A stretch of DNA of 42,561 bases from positions 1 to 42,561 of the forward strand of contig CAMASG010000015.1 in assembly GCA_945860945.1 (NCBI GenBank). Direction: 5' to 3'. The stretch is from Akkermansia muciniphila. Lineage in GTDB: Bacteria; Verrucomicrobiota; Verrucomicrobiia; Limisphaerales; SIAT01. Positions 33,982-42,285 of this stretch are shown here, piece after piece. The translations under genes were made by a program, and so were the position numbers. The notes below the pieces were generated by a model, which was not told where the DNA came from, ran no database searches, and worked only from the letters and a program-made list of their open reading frames with translations. Numbering within the stretch: position 1 is the stretch's first letter; every line of letters begins with the position of its first letter.

Positions 33982-34992
33982 CTAATTTTTCAGCGCGGGT
34001 TTGGGCGCAGCCAAAGTGATGCCGTCGATGGCGAGGCCGCGTCGGGGGCTGTCGCCGGTGATGCGCGTGTCGACGATGAAGCACGAGAGCAGCAAGCCGT
34101 TCTTGCCTGTGATGACATAGCGGCGATCAAAGGGCTGCAGTTCTTGGGCGGCGATCTTTTGAGCCTCGGCGTAAAGCTCGTCCAGCGTTTTAGCCGGAGC
34201 GCCTTTCGTAGACTTGCCGACTTTCTCGCCTTTCTCCACGTAATCGTTCGGGCCGATTCTCGCGCCGGGGAGAAGTGGTTTGGTGCGATCGAACTCTTCG
34301 TATCGCCGTTCCACGGCCTTGGAGTTTTCAAAAATGAGGGTCGTCGTGTGGCCGAAACCAAAGGCACTGGTGAAACCGGTGGTGTACGAATAGTTGCCGC
34401 CGCATGCGGCTTTGGCTTTGGTCCAAAAATCGCGCGCTGCTGTGACTTTGGTGGCGTCACCGGATCCTATCGAGATTGAACTCTTGGGAACATCTCCGGA
34501 CTTTTCGTTCTTCGGTTCGGGGCTCGGCGATGGCTGCGGTGTTTTGCCCCGATTGGGATCTTTGGCATCAAGGTCGAGGTTGGTTTGAATCCACTTCGCG
34601 AGTGTGCCGCTGCCTTGGCCGTAGCCGCCGGGAAAGGGGCGCAGATCGCGCGTCTGGACAAGGGGTGGCGCGCCCCAGTGAGCAGGGAATGCTTTTCCAT
34701 TGGGCGAGCGATGAACAGTTCCCTTGTCGCCCTCTTTCTTCTCAATCTTCTTCGCCGGCTCGGCTGGTTTGTCTCCGGCATTCAACTCGCCGCGGCAGGC
34801 CTGGCACTGGGCGAGCTTGGCGGAACATTTCGCGCACAGCTTGAACGCGCCGCTGGAGGTGAAGCCACCACACTCCTTGCATTCGCCGACGTTGGTGATG
34901 AAGGCCGAGCCTTTGTGCTTGGCGCAAAGAGCGGCGTGGACGTGAGGCGTCAGCGCGAATGCGATGATGAGTAGAATGGCTCGGGTTTTCAT
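33982..34992 (-). CDS. Secreted Cys-rich protein with N-terminal zinc-ribbon-like module
   Basis: A 336-residue exported protein without an assigned family. Signal peptide MKTRAILLIIAFALTPHVHA (1-20). Residues 23-67 hold a Cys-rich module: C-x2-H, then CKECGGF, LCAKCSAKLAQCQACRGEL, which look like two treble-clef or zinc-ribbon sites. A charged linker follows (PAEPAKKIEKKEGDKG). The C-terminal half begins DFWTKAKAACGGNYSYTTGF and contains TTTLIFENSKAVERRYEEFD, TLDELYAEAQKIAAQEL and KNGLLLSCFIVDTRITGD, a layout that recalls DUF6174. It lies 37 bases after the VIT/vWA gene on the same strand, so the two probably form an operon. Confidence 0.78.
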   Translation of the reverse strand: MKTRAILLIIAFALTPHVHAALCAKHKGSAFITNVGECKECGGFTSSGAFKLCAKCSAKLAQCQACRGELNAGDKPAEPAKKIEKKEGDKGTVHRSPNGKAFPAHWGAPPLVQTRDLRPFPGGYGQGSGTLAKWIQTNLDLDAKDPNRGKTPQPSPSPEPKNEKSGDVPKSSISIGSGDATKVTAARDFWTKAKAACGGNYSYTTGFTSAFGFGHTTTLIFENSKAVERRYEEFDRTKPLLPGARIGPNDYVEKGEKVGKSTKGAPAKTLDELYAEAQKIAAQELQPFDRRYVITGKNGLLLSCFIVDTRITGDSPRRGLAIDGITLAAPKPALKN

Positions 34993-35029
34993 AGGTTGAT
35001 GTCTGTTGTGATGGAAAGCTGGTCGCGCC

Positions 35030-37354
35030 TCATTCGTAAATCTCGTAGGTCGTGCTGTCGAGGACGAACTGCAGATTCGAGCCCAAGGTGAGCCACTGCC
35101 GCGCGCGCGCGTCCTTGGTGGCCAACTCGAAGTATTCCTTCGAGCCGAACTGGAGGCGCACTTTCTTCACGTCGTCGCGCTGCTTCTGCACATCGCCATC
35201 GATCCATTGCGCGCCGTTTTGGTAGAAGTTCTTTCCGCCGGCGAAACGCGAATTCTGCGTGTACGCCTTCGCCGTATCGGGTACGGGTTTCGAGAAGACG
35301 ATGCGTCCGCCGGGTGCGGCGAGCGCAGGCGCGCCGGCCGCCTCGGATTGGCCGAGGTAGATGCCGTCCGTCGCGTTCCTCGCCTCCTTCAACGCTTGTC
35401 CGGAACGTGCGCTGGCCACGCCTTTCTCGCCGCCCTTGTCATCTTTGAAGGCGCGATAATCGGCCTCGGCGCGGCGGAATTGCTCGCGGTCACGCTGCAA
35501 GTGCGAGAGCGTCTGGCGCTCGACGGGGACGTTGCGGCGGGCCTCGTCCTCGAGGATGAGATAGGCGGTGTAAGGCGTGACGATGCCGTATTGGCGCGCG
35601 AGATCGGTGACTTCGTCTTTCAATTCCTTGCTCTCGCCGCGCAGTCGAATTTCATCGAGCAGATAACCGACGCGGCGCGTGGCCCAGAGGCGCGGGATGA
35701 AATCGTGATCGCTGTCGCGCGCTGGAAAACTCACGTTGTATTCGTGCTGCTGCGGCTTGCCGTTGATGCTGCCTTCGAGCAGCAGATGTCCATTACCGCC
35801 GCCGGTGTAGCGGCCGACCATCACGAGTTCCTCGCCCTTGTACAAATCAGGCAGCGGCTCGGGATAAAGTTTCGAGACGCGCACGCTCTCGGGAAACTTG
35901 AGGCGCGGATTGGCGAGCACCGGCTCTTTGATTTTCGTGTAGAAGTTCGAGACCTTCACTTCGATGTCCTCCTCGGGCAGGACGTATTGGCTGAAGGCGC
36001 GCGTGGTCTCGGCGATTTTGTCGAGCAAGTGAGTGTTCACGTCGGTGCCGATGCCGAAACAAAAGACGCGCGTCTGGCCGGCGGCTTTCTTCACGTTGCC
36101 GTGGATCGCATCCTCGCTGGTTTCGCCCACAGTGGGTCGCCCATCAGTGAGAAAGACGACGACGCCGGGTCGCGATTGGCTCTCTTTCGCTTCGCGACCA
36201 TTGAGAAGACCCAGCGCTTTGCGAAGCGCGTCATCAATCGCTGTGCCGCCGATCGGTTTGGTTTCCTTGATGAAACTCTGGGCGCGATCGCGGTTTGCTT
36301 TGTTCGCTTCCTTGAAACCGCTGAAGAGCAAATCCACGTCCGTGGCGAAGCGAAGAACCTCGAAGCGGTCGCCGTCGTTGAGGTTCTCCACGCAGAAGGC
36401 GAGCGCCTTCTTGGCTTGCTCGAGCTTGGCGCCGGCCATCGAGCCGGAAGTATCGAGCACGAATGCGATGTCCTTTTGCACGACGGCCTTGTCTTTCACA
36501 TCGACGCCGGGCGCGGCGAGCAGCATGAAGAATCCCTCGTTCTCGCCGGTGCGATGCGTGAGCAGGCTCACGCCCACGGCGGCTTTATCCATCGTGTGAT
36601 AGAGCTGGAAACTGGACTCGGGCAAAACGTTCTTCGCCTCGAAGCCGACCACCGCGCGATTCGCGCCATCGCGTTTCACCTCCACGGTGTGGCTCGGCGA
36701 ATAGACCGCTTTGATTGGCGACTTCGATTCGATCTCCACACGTACGCTGACGCTCGGGATCGGCTTGGCCGAATACTTGCCCGTGCCGAGCGGGTAGCTG
36801 TAACCGATGAGGCCGTTGTCGCCTTTCAAGATTTGCGTGTAGCTGAGCGAGATGCGCTTTCGGCTGTGCGCTTCGATGGGGAAGATGCGGAGTTTGTAGA
36901 GATCCTGTCCCGCGAACTCGAGCAGCGCGGGGTCTTTCATCTTGCGCACGATGTCTTCGTAGATGCCGCGCGCTTTCTCAGCGGCGAGCAGCTCGGCCTC
37001 GACCGCTTTGCCACCGATTTCCATCGTGAATTTCGTAATGGCCGCGCCTTTTGGAACGGGGAAAAGGAACGTCCCTTCCATCACGCGCGAGTTGGGGTTG
37101 AAGAACTCCTGCTCGACCTTGGTGACGGCGATCTGGTCCTTGATGCGCGTATCCACTTTCAGGAACGAAATCTCGAGCGGCGCGAAGACGTATGGCTGCG
37201 GTCGTGGCGGCATGATCGGGTAGGGCGGATACGGCGGGCGGGGATGGATGATGATCGGAGGTCTCGGGCCGTCATCAATCACGATCACCACGGCGGACGA
37301 GACTTGGGGCCAGAGCGTGCAGAGCAGACAGGCGAGGACGAAGAGATGTTTCAT
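35030..37354 (-). CDS. Exported VIT domain + von Willebrand A domain protein
   Basis: A 774-residue protein resembling bacterial homologues of inter-alpha-trypsin-inhibitor heavy chains. Signal peptide MKHLFVLACLLCTLWPQVSSA. Residues 29-54 are a Pro-rich stretch (PPYPPYPIMPPRPQP). The VIT domain is about 55-185 (VTKVEQEFFNPNSRVMEGTFLFPVPKGAAITKF, EKARGIYEDIVRK, KRISLSYTQIL). The vWA domain begins DIAFVLDTSGSMAGAKLEQAKKAL with the MIDAS DTSGS at 301-305, then GGTAIDDALRKAL and VVFLTDGRPTVGE. A beta-rich and helical C-terminal part follows. It is likely periplasmic and binds a partner through a metal ion. The open frame continues upstream, but only 37354 gives a signal peptide. Confidence 0.9.
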   Translation of the reverse strand: MKHLFVLACLLCTLWPQVSSAVVIVIDDGPRPPIIIHPRPPYPPYPIMPPRPQPYVFAPLEISFLKVDTRIKDQIAVTKVEQEFFNPNSRVMEGTFLFPVPKGAAITKFTMEIGGKAVEAELLAAEKARGIYEDIVRKMKDPALLEFAGQDLYKLRIFPIEAHSRKRISLSYTQILKGDNGLIGYSYPLGTGKYSAKPIPSVSVRVEIESKSPIKAVYSPSHTVEVKRDGANRAVVGFEAKNVLPESSFQLYHTMDKAAVGVSLLTHRTGENEGFFMLLAAPGVDVKDKAVVQKDIAFVLDTSGSMAGAKLEQAKKALAFCVENLNDGDRFEVLRFATDVDLLFSGFKEANKANRDRAQSFIKETKPIGGTAIDDALRKALGLLNGREAKESQSRPGVVVFLTDGRPTVGETSEDAIHGNVKKAAGQTRVFCFGIGTDVNTHLLDKIAETTRAFSQYVLPEEDIEVKVSNFYTKIKEPVLANPRLKFPESVRVSKLYPEPLPDLYKGEELVMVGRYTGGGNGHLLLEGSINGKPQQHEYNVSFPARDSDHDFIPRLWATRRVGYLLDEIRLRGESKELKDEVTDLARQYGIVTPYTAYLILEDEARRNVPVERQTLSHLQRDREQFRRAEADYRAFKDDKGGEKGVASARSGQALKEARNATDGIYLGQSEAAGAPALAAPGGRIVFSKPVPDTAKAYTQNSRFAGGKNFYQNGAQWIDGDVQKQRDDVKKVRLQFGSKEYFELATKDARARQWLTLGSNLQFVLDSTTYEIYE

Positions 37355-37482
37355 AATACAAGGATGAGACGGTGCGAGTGGGAAAATGCTCCGCACGGCG
37401 CGAAGCGTCAAGCAGGGCGAAACGACGCGGCGGGCCTTTTGCAGCCCGCCGTGCCGGATGTGTCCTTGAGGACGTTGAGCGG

Positions 37483-37785
37483 CTAGTAGCCCGAGACGCA
37501 TTCCGCGTCGCGCGCGATGTTCACAGCCGCCTCGTTCAACGCCTTGCCGAGCGGGTTCTTGATTTCGCCGACGAGGCCGATGGTCGGTTGATCATCGAAG
37601 CTTTGTAGGTAGATGATCCGGTTCTCCGTCGTCTCCTCCTCGAACCGATCCACGGTCACGGCCACGCTGAATTCCGGCTGTTCCGGCGGGTAGCTGAGGG
37701 CCACGGTTTTATCCGCCTGCCCGCAGCCGGCCGCTAGGGCTAGCAACGCCGCCGCGGCAAAACCAATCGCGCTGTGTTTTTTGAT
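37483..37785 (-). CDS. Small lipoprotein with a non-AUG (AUC or AUU) start
   Basis: A 100-residue predicted lipoprotein of unknown function. KKHSAIGFAAAALLALAAGCGQ is a lipoprotein signal with lipobox LAAGC, so it would be lipidated. The mature part is acidic (PPEQPEFSVAVTVDRFEEETTENRIIYLQSFDDQPTIG, KNPLGKALNEAAVNIARDAECVSGY). The in-frame GTG (37848) and TTG (37854) lie inside a TTGACA-type promoter and cannot be in the mRNA if that promoter is used. A GAGGAG ribosome-binding site (37797-37792) sits 6 bases before ATC-AAA-AAA (37785), exactly where ATG would be expected; ATT at 37791 is too close. The start is therefore AUC, or the gene has lost its ATG. Confidence 0.6.
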   Translation of the reverse strand: MKKHSAIGFAAAALLALAAGCGQADKTVALSYPPEQPEFSVAVTVDRFEEETTENRIIYLQSFDDQPTIGLVGEIKNPLGKALNEAAVNIARDAECVSGY

Positions 37786-37791
37786 AAGAAT

Positions 37792-37797
37792 CTCCTC
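37792..37797 (-). promoter_or_regulatory. Ribosome-binding site of the lipoprotein gene
   Basis: GAGGAG on the minus strand, 6 bases before the ATC codon at 37785. It is one of the few strong Shine-Dalgarno sequences in this window and decides the start discussed for the lipoprotein. Confidence 0.6.
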
Positions 37798-37826
37798 TGT
37801 GAAGGGTGAACTAACTCCTTGCAGCC

Positions 37827-37854
37827 AACCTAAGCGCGTTTTAAGCACTGTCAA
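37827..37854 (-). promoter_or_regulatory. Sigma-70-type promoter of the lipoprotein gene
   Basis: TTGACA (37854-37849) and TAGGTT (37832-37827) are separated by 16 bases. Transcription would start near 37820, giving a leader of about 35 bases with the GAGGAG site in it. The -10 box is weak. Confidence 0.5.
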
Positions 37855-37950
37855 AACGAGTGTCCGGCGTGGCGGTGAACAACTTCCACCTTGCGTTCGC
37901 CCGCCATCCCGCTTGACCGGTTTGCGCAGGGTTGCCAGAATCCAAGCCTG

Positions 37951-39246
37951 ATGAAAACCACGCTGACCCTTGCCGCTCTTCTCGTTGTCGCGTTTGCGGC
38001 CAACACGGCCACTGCCGCCGCGCCCAACGCATCCTCTGCGTCATCCGCCCACTCGTGGAAGAAAATCCAGATCAGTACGGAGTTCTGGAGCGAGGGCGCG
38101 CACGTCGCCGACTTCAACAAGGACGGCAAGATGGACGTCGCCAGCGGCCCGTATTGGTACGCCGGGCCGGACTTCAAGGCGAAGCACGAGATTTACCCCG
38201 CCACCCAACGTTCCAAGAGCACCAAGAACGGTCAACCGGTCGAGTTCGCCGGCTTCAAGGGATCGCTTGGCAGCGAGAACGAGTACTCCAACAACTTCAT
38301 CTCCTACACGCACGACTTCAACGGCGACGGCTGGGCCGACTACCTCGTCATCGGCTTCCCCGGCAAGGAGACGTTCTGGTATGAGAATCCGCAGGGCAAA
38401 CCCGGCCACTGGAAGCGCCACGTCGCGGTGGACTCCACCGACAACGAGTCGCCGATGTTCACGGACATCACCGGCGATGGCAAACCCGAACTGATCTTCC
38501 ACACCGGCGGTTTCCTCGGTTACGCCACGCCCGACGCGAAAGACGCGACGGCGAAGTGGGCCTTCCACAAGATTTCTGCCAAGGGCGGCTGGCAGCGTTT
38601 CACCCACGGCATCGGCATCGGCGATGTGAACGGTGATGGCAAGGCCGACTTCCTCATGAAAGAAGGCTGGTGGCAACAGCCCGCCTCGCTCGCCGGCGAC
38701 CCCGAGTGGGCCTTTCACCCCGCGCCCTTCGGTGCTGGTGGCGCGCAGATGTATGCCTACGACGTGAACGCTGACGGCCGCCCCGACGTCATCACCAGCC
38801 TCGTCGCGCACGGCTTCGGCCTCGCGTGGTTCGAGCAACTCGCCGAGAAGGACGACAAGGGCAACCCGAAGTTCAAGCAGCACACCCTCACCGGCAGCAA
38901 GCCCGAGGAGAGCAAGTACGGCGTCAAGTTCTCGCAGATTCATGCCATCGACCTCGTGGACGTGGACGGCGACGGCGTGAAGGACATCGTTACCGGCAAA
39001 CGCTTTTGGGCACACGGCCCCGGCGGTGACGCTGAGCCGAATGCCGCAGCGGTGCTCTACTGGTTCAAGCTCGTGCGCAGCGCCAACAACGGCGTGGACT
39101 TCGTCCCGCAGCAGATTGATGACGACTCCGGCGTGGGCACGCAGGTGCTCGCCGCCGATGTGAACGGCGACACGCTGCCCGACATCATCGTCGGCAACAA
39201 GAAGGGGACGTTCGTCCACATCCACTCCGTCGGGAAGACCAAGTAG
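37951..39246 (+). CDS. Secreted FG-GAP/VCBS repeat beta-propeller protein
   Basis: A 431-residue exported protein. Signal peptide MKTTLTLAALLVVAFAANTATAA. It contains about seven repeats with the calcium-binding DxNxDG-type loop, such as ADFNKDGKMDVASG, DFNGDGWADYLVIG, DITGDGKPELIF, DVNGDGKADFLM, DVNADGRPDVIT, DVDGDGVKDIVTG and DVNGDTLPDIIVG, typical of integrin-alpha-like propellers. The family is very common in Planctomycetes and Verrucomicrobia; the ligand is unknown. A strong terminator follows. It is convergent with a related gene at 39368. Confidence 0.88.
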   Translation: MKTTLTLAALLVVAFAANTATAAAPNASSASSAHSWKKIQISTEFWSEGAHVADFNKDGKMDVASGPYWYAGPDFKAKHEIYPATQRSKSTKNGQPVEFAGFKGSLGSENEYSNNFISYTHDFNGDGWADYLVIGFPGKETFWYENPQGKPGHWKRHVAVDSTDNESPMFTDITGDGKPELIFHTGGFLGYATPDAKDATAKWAFHKISAKGGWQRFTHGIGIGDVNGDGKADFLMKEGWWQQPASLAGDPEWAFHPAPFGAGGAQMYAYDVNADGRPDVITSLVAHGFGLAWFEQLAEKDDKGNPKFKQHTLTGSKPEESKYGVKFSQIHAIDLVDVDGDGVKDIVTGKRFWAHGPGGDAEPNAAAVLYWFKLVRSANNGVDFVPQQIDDDSGVGTQVLAADVNGDTLPDIIVGNKKGTFVHIHSVGKTK

Positions 39247-39272
39247 GCGCGTTCCGTGTTGGTTTCAAAAGG

Positions 39273-39305
39273 CGGGCGGAGGGAAATCCCCTCCGCCCGT
39301 TTTTT
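39273..39305. terminator. Strong bidirectional terminator between two FG-GAP protein genes
   Basis: CGGGCGGAGGG (39273-39283) pairs perfectly over 11 bases with its complement at 39289-39299, leaving a 5-base loop, and is followed by TTTTTT on the plus strand. On the minus strand the stem is followed by CCTTTTG. It lies between two convergent genes. Confidence 0.85.
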
Positions 39306-39367
39306 GGTTCATCGGCCTGTTTTTGAGCCGAATTTCCCCGCAGAGGCTCAGGTGGCGCTATTATAGC

Positions 39368-40561
39368 TCAACGTCTGGCCGCGGTCGGCTTCGCCGGTTG
39401 CTTCCGCGGGTTCTCGTACCAGACGACGTTCTTGCTCAGTTGGCCGGCGATGAGCAGGTCGAGGTCGCCGTCACGGTCCATATCCACCGCGCGGATGTCG
39501 TATGCCGCTTGATCGAGGGCGATCACGTGGGTCTTGAAACGGCCTTTGCCGTCATTCTCGAACCACGCGGCGATGCGGCTGCCGTATGCGCACGTCGCGG
39601 CATCCATGTCGCCGTCGCCGTCCATATCCACGACCTGAAGGCAATGCGGGAACTCCAGATCGGGGTTGATGTCATGAATTTTCCACGTCGGGTTCTCGAA
39701 CCAAATGACGCCTTTGCCGTGGCCGCGCGTGGCGATGAAGTCCACCTTGCCGTCGCCGTTCACATCCGCCTGCTGGATGTTCGTCGCGCCGGGATGTTTA
39801 CCGGGCAGGAGATGTTTCTTGAACGGTTTCGTCGGATCTTTCGGCGCCTCCCACCACGCGAACCATTCGCCCAACCCCGCCGTATCCGGCGTCGCACCTT
39901 TCGCGGCCATCGCGAGATCGGCGCGGCCGTCGCCGTTCACATCGCCGTGGCCGAGGTAGTGGCTCAACCCCGGCGCGTCGCGGTCGGCGAAGATGTGGCG
40001 CGGCCATCGGTCGGCTGTGCGCGGATTTTTAGGAACCGGCAGCCACGCGGCGGAATTTGGAAACGCGCCGGTCGGTTGGCCGCTGTTGGCGATCAGATCC
40101 ACGCGGCCATCCCCGTCCACATCCCCTTTGAGCAAACCGTGAATGCCGTTGAGAGCATCATCCGCGATGCGCATCTTCCACGGGCCTGCAGTCGGATTGT
40201 CGGGGCGTTCGAGCCACACGATCAAACCCGGCGAGTAACGCGCGCCGATGAAATCCGGATCGCCATCGCCATCCACATCGAACACCTCGCTGTGGATGAA
40301 GTCGTGCCCTTTGGCTTCGTGGATGATGATCTCTTTCCAATCCGGCGCGACGAACAGGCGTGTCTTCCCGCCGCTGTTGCTGATGACATCGGGCAGGCCG
40401 TCGCCCGTGAAATCCGCCGCGACGGCGGTCAACGTGTGCACGCCTTCGTGGACGACATGCTTCTTCCACAACGGTTCGGCGGCCATTGATGTGATGGCGG
40501 TGGCGGCCAAAATGGAAAAGAGGACGTGGCCGTGGAGCAGAAGCGAAGTGCGATGGTTCAT
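39368..40561 (-). CDS. Secreted FG-GAP/VCBS repeat beta-propeller protein
   Basis: A 397-residue exported protein. Signal peptide region MNHRTSLLLHGHVLFSILAATAITSMAA (cleavage near residue 28). Repeats with Asp-rich loops are ADFTGDGLPDVISN, DVDGDGDPDFIGA, DVDGDGRVDLIAN, DVNGDGRADLAMA, DVNGDGKVDFIAT, DMDGDGDMDAATC and DMDRDGDLDLLIA, so a seven-bladed propeller with calcium loops. The sequence ends NPRKQPAKPTAARR. It resembles the gene at 37951 in architecture (WKKHVVHEG here, WKKIQISTE there), suggesting an old duplication. The frame is open further upstream, but this ATG gives the signal peptide. Confidence 0.87.
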   Translation of the reverse strand: MNHRTSLLLHGHVLFSILAATAITSMAAEPLWKKHVVHEGVHTLTAVAADFTGDGLPDVISNSGGKTRLFVAPDWKEIIIHEAKGHDFIHSEVFDVDGDGDPDFIGARYSPGLIVWLERPDNPTAGPWKMRIADDALNGIHGLLKGDVDGDGRVDLIANSGQPTGAFPNSAAWLPVPKNPRTADRWPRHIFADRDAPGLSHYLGHGDVNGDGRADLAMAAKGATPDTAGLGEWFAWWEAPKDPTKPFKKHLLPGKHPGATNIQQADVNGDGKVDFIATRGHGKGVIWFENPTWKIHDINPDLEFPHCLQVVDMDGDGDMDAATCAYGSRIAAWFENDGKGRFKTHVIALDQAAYDIRAVDMDRDGDLDLLIAGQLSKNVVWYENPRKQPAKPTAARR

Positions 40562-40669
40562 GGCGCTGTTATCACACGAAGATCGGCTGACCGTCCATTC
40601 CGCAGTTGGGCGGTGGATGGCGCGGGCGTTCTTGCAATTTCCAGCCGTGGCTCTATCAGTTAGCGATTC

Positions 40670-41551
40670 ATGAGTCCCGCGAATCTTACCCGCCGCCGGT
40701 TTGGCCTGCTGACTCTTTCCGCGCTGGCCGGTGCATCCTGCGCACATCCTCCGCGCAGAGAAACCGCGGGCGCGGGGCGGACGCTCGATTTGCGCATCGG
40801 CGAGGGATTCGGTGACGCGAACGCCGAGAACATCTCCGCGGTGCTGCGTTCCGCGGGCGAGGAAATTTGGAAGTACTGCCCGAACACGCGTTGGGAGGTG
40901 CCTGGCTTTTTCATTTTTCATTCGAATGGCAGCCCCATCACGCTGTTCGATCACAGGAGCGACGGGCGCGTGGCGATCGGATTAAACGTGAAGGGGAGCT
41001 ACTGGGCGCAGTTCGCGTATCAGTTTGCGCACGAGTTTTGCCACGCGCTCTCCGGGCATGCGAACGACTGGCGCCAGACGTGGATGAAAGAACGGAAGGC
41101 GAACCATTGGCTGGAAGAATCGCTCTGCGAAGCGGCCTCGATCTTCGCCATTCGCGCGATGGGCAAGAGCTGGAAAACCGCGCCGCCTTATGCGAACTGG
41201 AAGAGTTATGCCGAGTCGCTCGCAAAATACGCGGACGATTTCACGGGCAAAGTCGCGGCCGAAAAAGGCGTCGGCTTTGTGTTCGAAAACTGGTTTCGAG
41301 AAAACGAGGCGGCGCTTCGAAAGAACCCGACTCTCCGCGACAAGAACCGGATCATCGCCGTGGAGTTGCTCCCGCTCTTTGAGGCGAGTCCCGCCGGTTG
41401 GGAGTCTATCGTGTTCTACAATCGCTGTGAAAACCGCGATGCCGGCAAAACGCTCGCTCGCCACTTCGCCGACTGGTCCGCCGCCGCACCCGCGACTCAG
41501 CGCGAGTTCATCAAAAAGATCGCGACGGTCTTCGACGTGCGAAGCACCTGA
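40670..41551 (+). CDS. Exported HExxH protein with twin-arginine/lipoprotein signal
   Basis: A 293-residue protein. The signal LTRRRFGLLTLSALAGASC has a twin-arginine-type RRRFGLL followed by lipobox LAGASC, so it is likely a lipoprotein exported folded. The metalloprotease-like core has FAHEFCHALSGH (H121, E122, H125) and, about 25 residues later, NHWLEESLCEAAS, whose Glu residues could supply the third zinc ligand as in gluzincins. The flanking sequence does not match a named peptidase family that I know. It lies just upstream of the ECF sigma gene on the same strand (84 bases). Confidence 0.75.
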   Translation: MSPANLTRRRFGLLTLSALAGASCAHPPRRETAGAGRTLDLRIGEGFGDANAENISAVLRSAGEEIWKYCPNTRWEVPGFFIFHSNGSPITLFDHRSDGRVAIGLNVKGSYWAQFAYQFAHEFCHALSGHANDWRQTWMKERKANHWLEESLCEAASIFAIRAMGKSWKTAPPYANWKSYAESLAKYADDFTGKVAAEKGVGFVFENWFRENEAALRKNPTLRDKNRIIAVELLPLFEASPAGWESIVFYNRCENRDAGKTLARHFADWSAAAPATQREFIKKIATVFDVRST

Positions 41552-41634
41552 TCGCGCCCATTTCGCTCATCATGGATTCGCTTGAAGAAAGTTTGAAAGA
41601 ATCCGCCTCTCGCCAGCGATGGAAGAGGGTAGCG

Positions 41635-42285
41635 ATGAAATTCGATGAATGGCAGCCGACGCGGCACACGCTCCTCCACCGTCTCAAGGACCACGATGAC
41701 GCCGTGAGTTGGCAGGAGTTCTTCAACCGTTACTGGCGGTTCATCTACAGTGTGGCTCTCCATGCGGGGCTGCGCGACGAGGAGGCGCAGGACGTGGTGC
41801 AGGAGACGGTCATCTCCGTCGCCAAGACGATCGGCAGCTTCAAATACGACCGCGACCGCTGCACTTTCAAAGGCTGGCTGGTGCATCTAACGAAGTGCCG
41901 CATCGCCGACTATCTCCGCAAACGCGCGCGTCAATTGCCCACCGAGGCGATGTCCGGCGGCCACAATGGCGACGACACGCCGACCGATCTGCTGGAGAGG
42001 ATTCCCGATCCCGCTGGCCCCGCGCTCGACGCGGTGTGGGATGAGGAATGGCGCAACAACCTGCTCGCGACCGCGCTCGACGCGGTGAAGGAGGAGGTCA
42101 GCCCGCAGCAGTTCCAGATTTTCCACAGCCACGTCGTGAAAGGTTGGCCGGTGAAACAGGTGACGCAGGCGTTCGGCGTCAACGTCGGACAGGTCTATCT
42201 CGCCAAACACCGCGTCGGCACGGCGGTGAACAAGGCGATGCAACGGCTGGAAAAGGAATCGGAACAGGGCGCGTCGCGGCCGTGA
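41635..42285 (+). CDS. ECF-type RNA polymerase sigma factor
   Basis: A 216-residue sigma factor with regions 2 and 4 only. Region 2 reads FFNRYWRFIYSVALHAGLRDEEAQDVVQETVISVAKTIGSF and FKGWLVHLTKCRIADYLRK. A linker follows (GGHNGDDTPTDLLERIPDP). Region 4 has QQFQIFHSHVVKGWPVKQVTQAFGVNVGQVYLAKHRVGTAVNKAMQRL as the helix-turn-helix. It resembles the sigma factors expanded in Planctomycetes and Verrucomicrobia that often pair with a protein kinase. The frame is also open to an ATG at 41572, but GAGGG at 41625-41629, five bases before the ATG, supports 41635. Confidence 0.9.
   Translation: MKFDEWQPTRHTLLHRLKDHDDAVSWQEFFNRYWRFIYSVALHAGLRDEEAQDVVQETVISVAKTIGSFKYDRDRCTFKGWLVHLTKCRIADYLRKRARQLPTEAMSGGHNGDDTPTDLLERIPDPAGPALDAVWDEEWRNNLLATALDAVKEEVSPQQFQIFHSHVVKGWPVKQVTQAFGVNVGQVYLAKHRVGTAVNKAMQRLEKESEQGASRP

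Noticed and set aside
37428-37451. 8-bp inverted repeat CGGCGGGC / GCCCGCCG downstream of the lipoprotein gene
   Set aside because: A terminator was considered, but neither side has a T-tract; kept only as a possible weak transcript end.
35207-37486. 759-codon plus-strand frame opposite the VIT/vWA gene
   Set aside because: No domain or signal; it mirrors the coding strand's GC bias. The minus-strand gene has MIDAS and VIT motifs.
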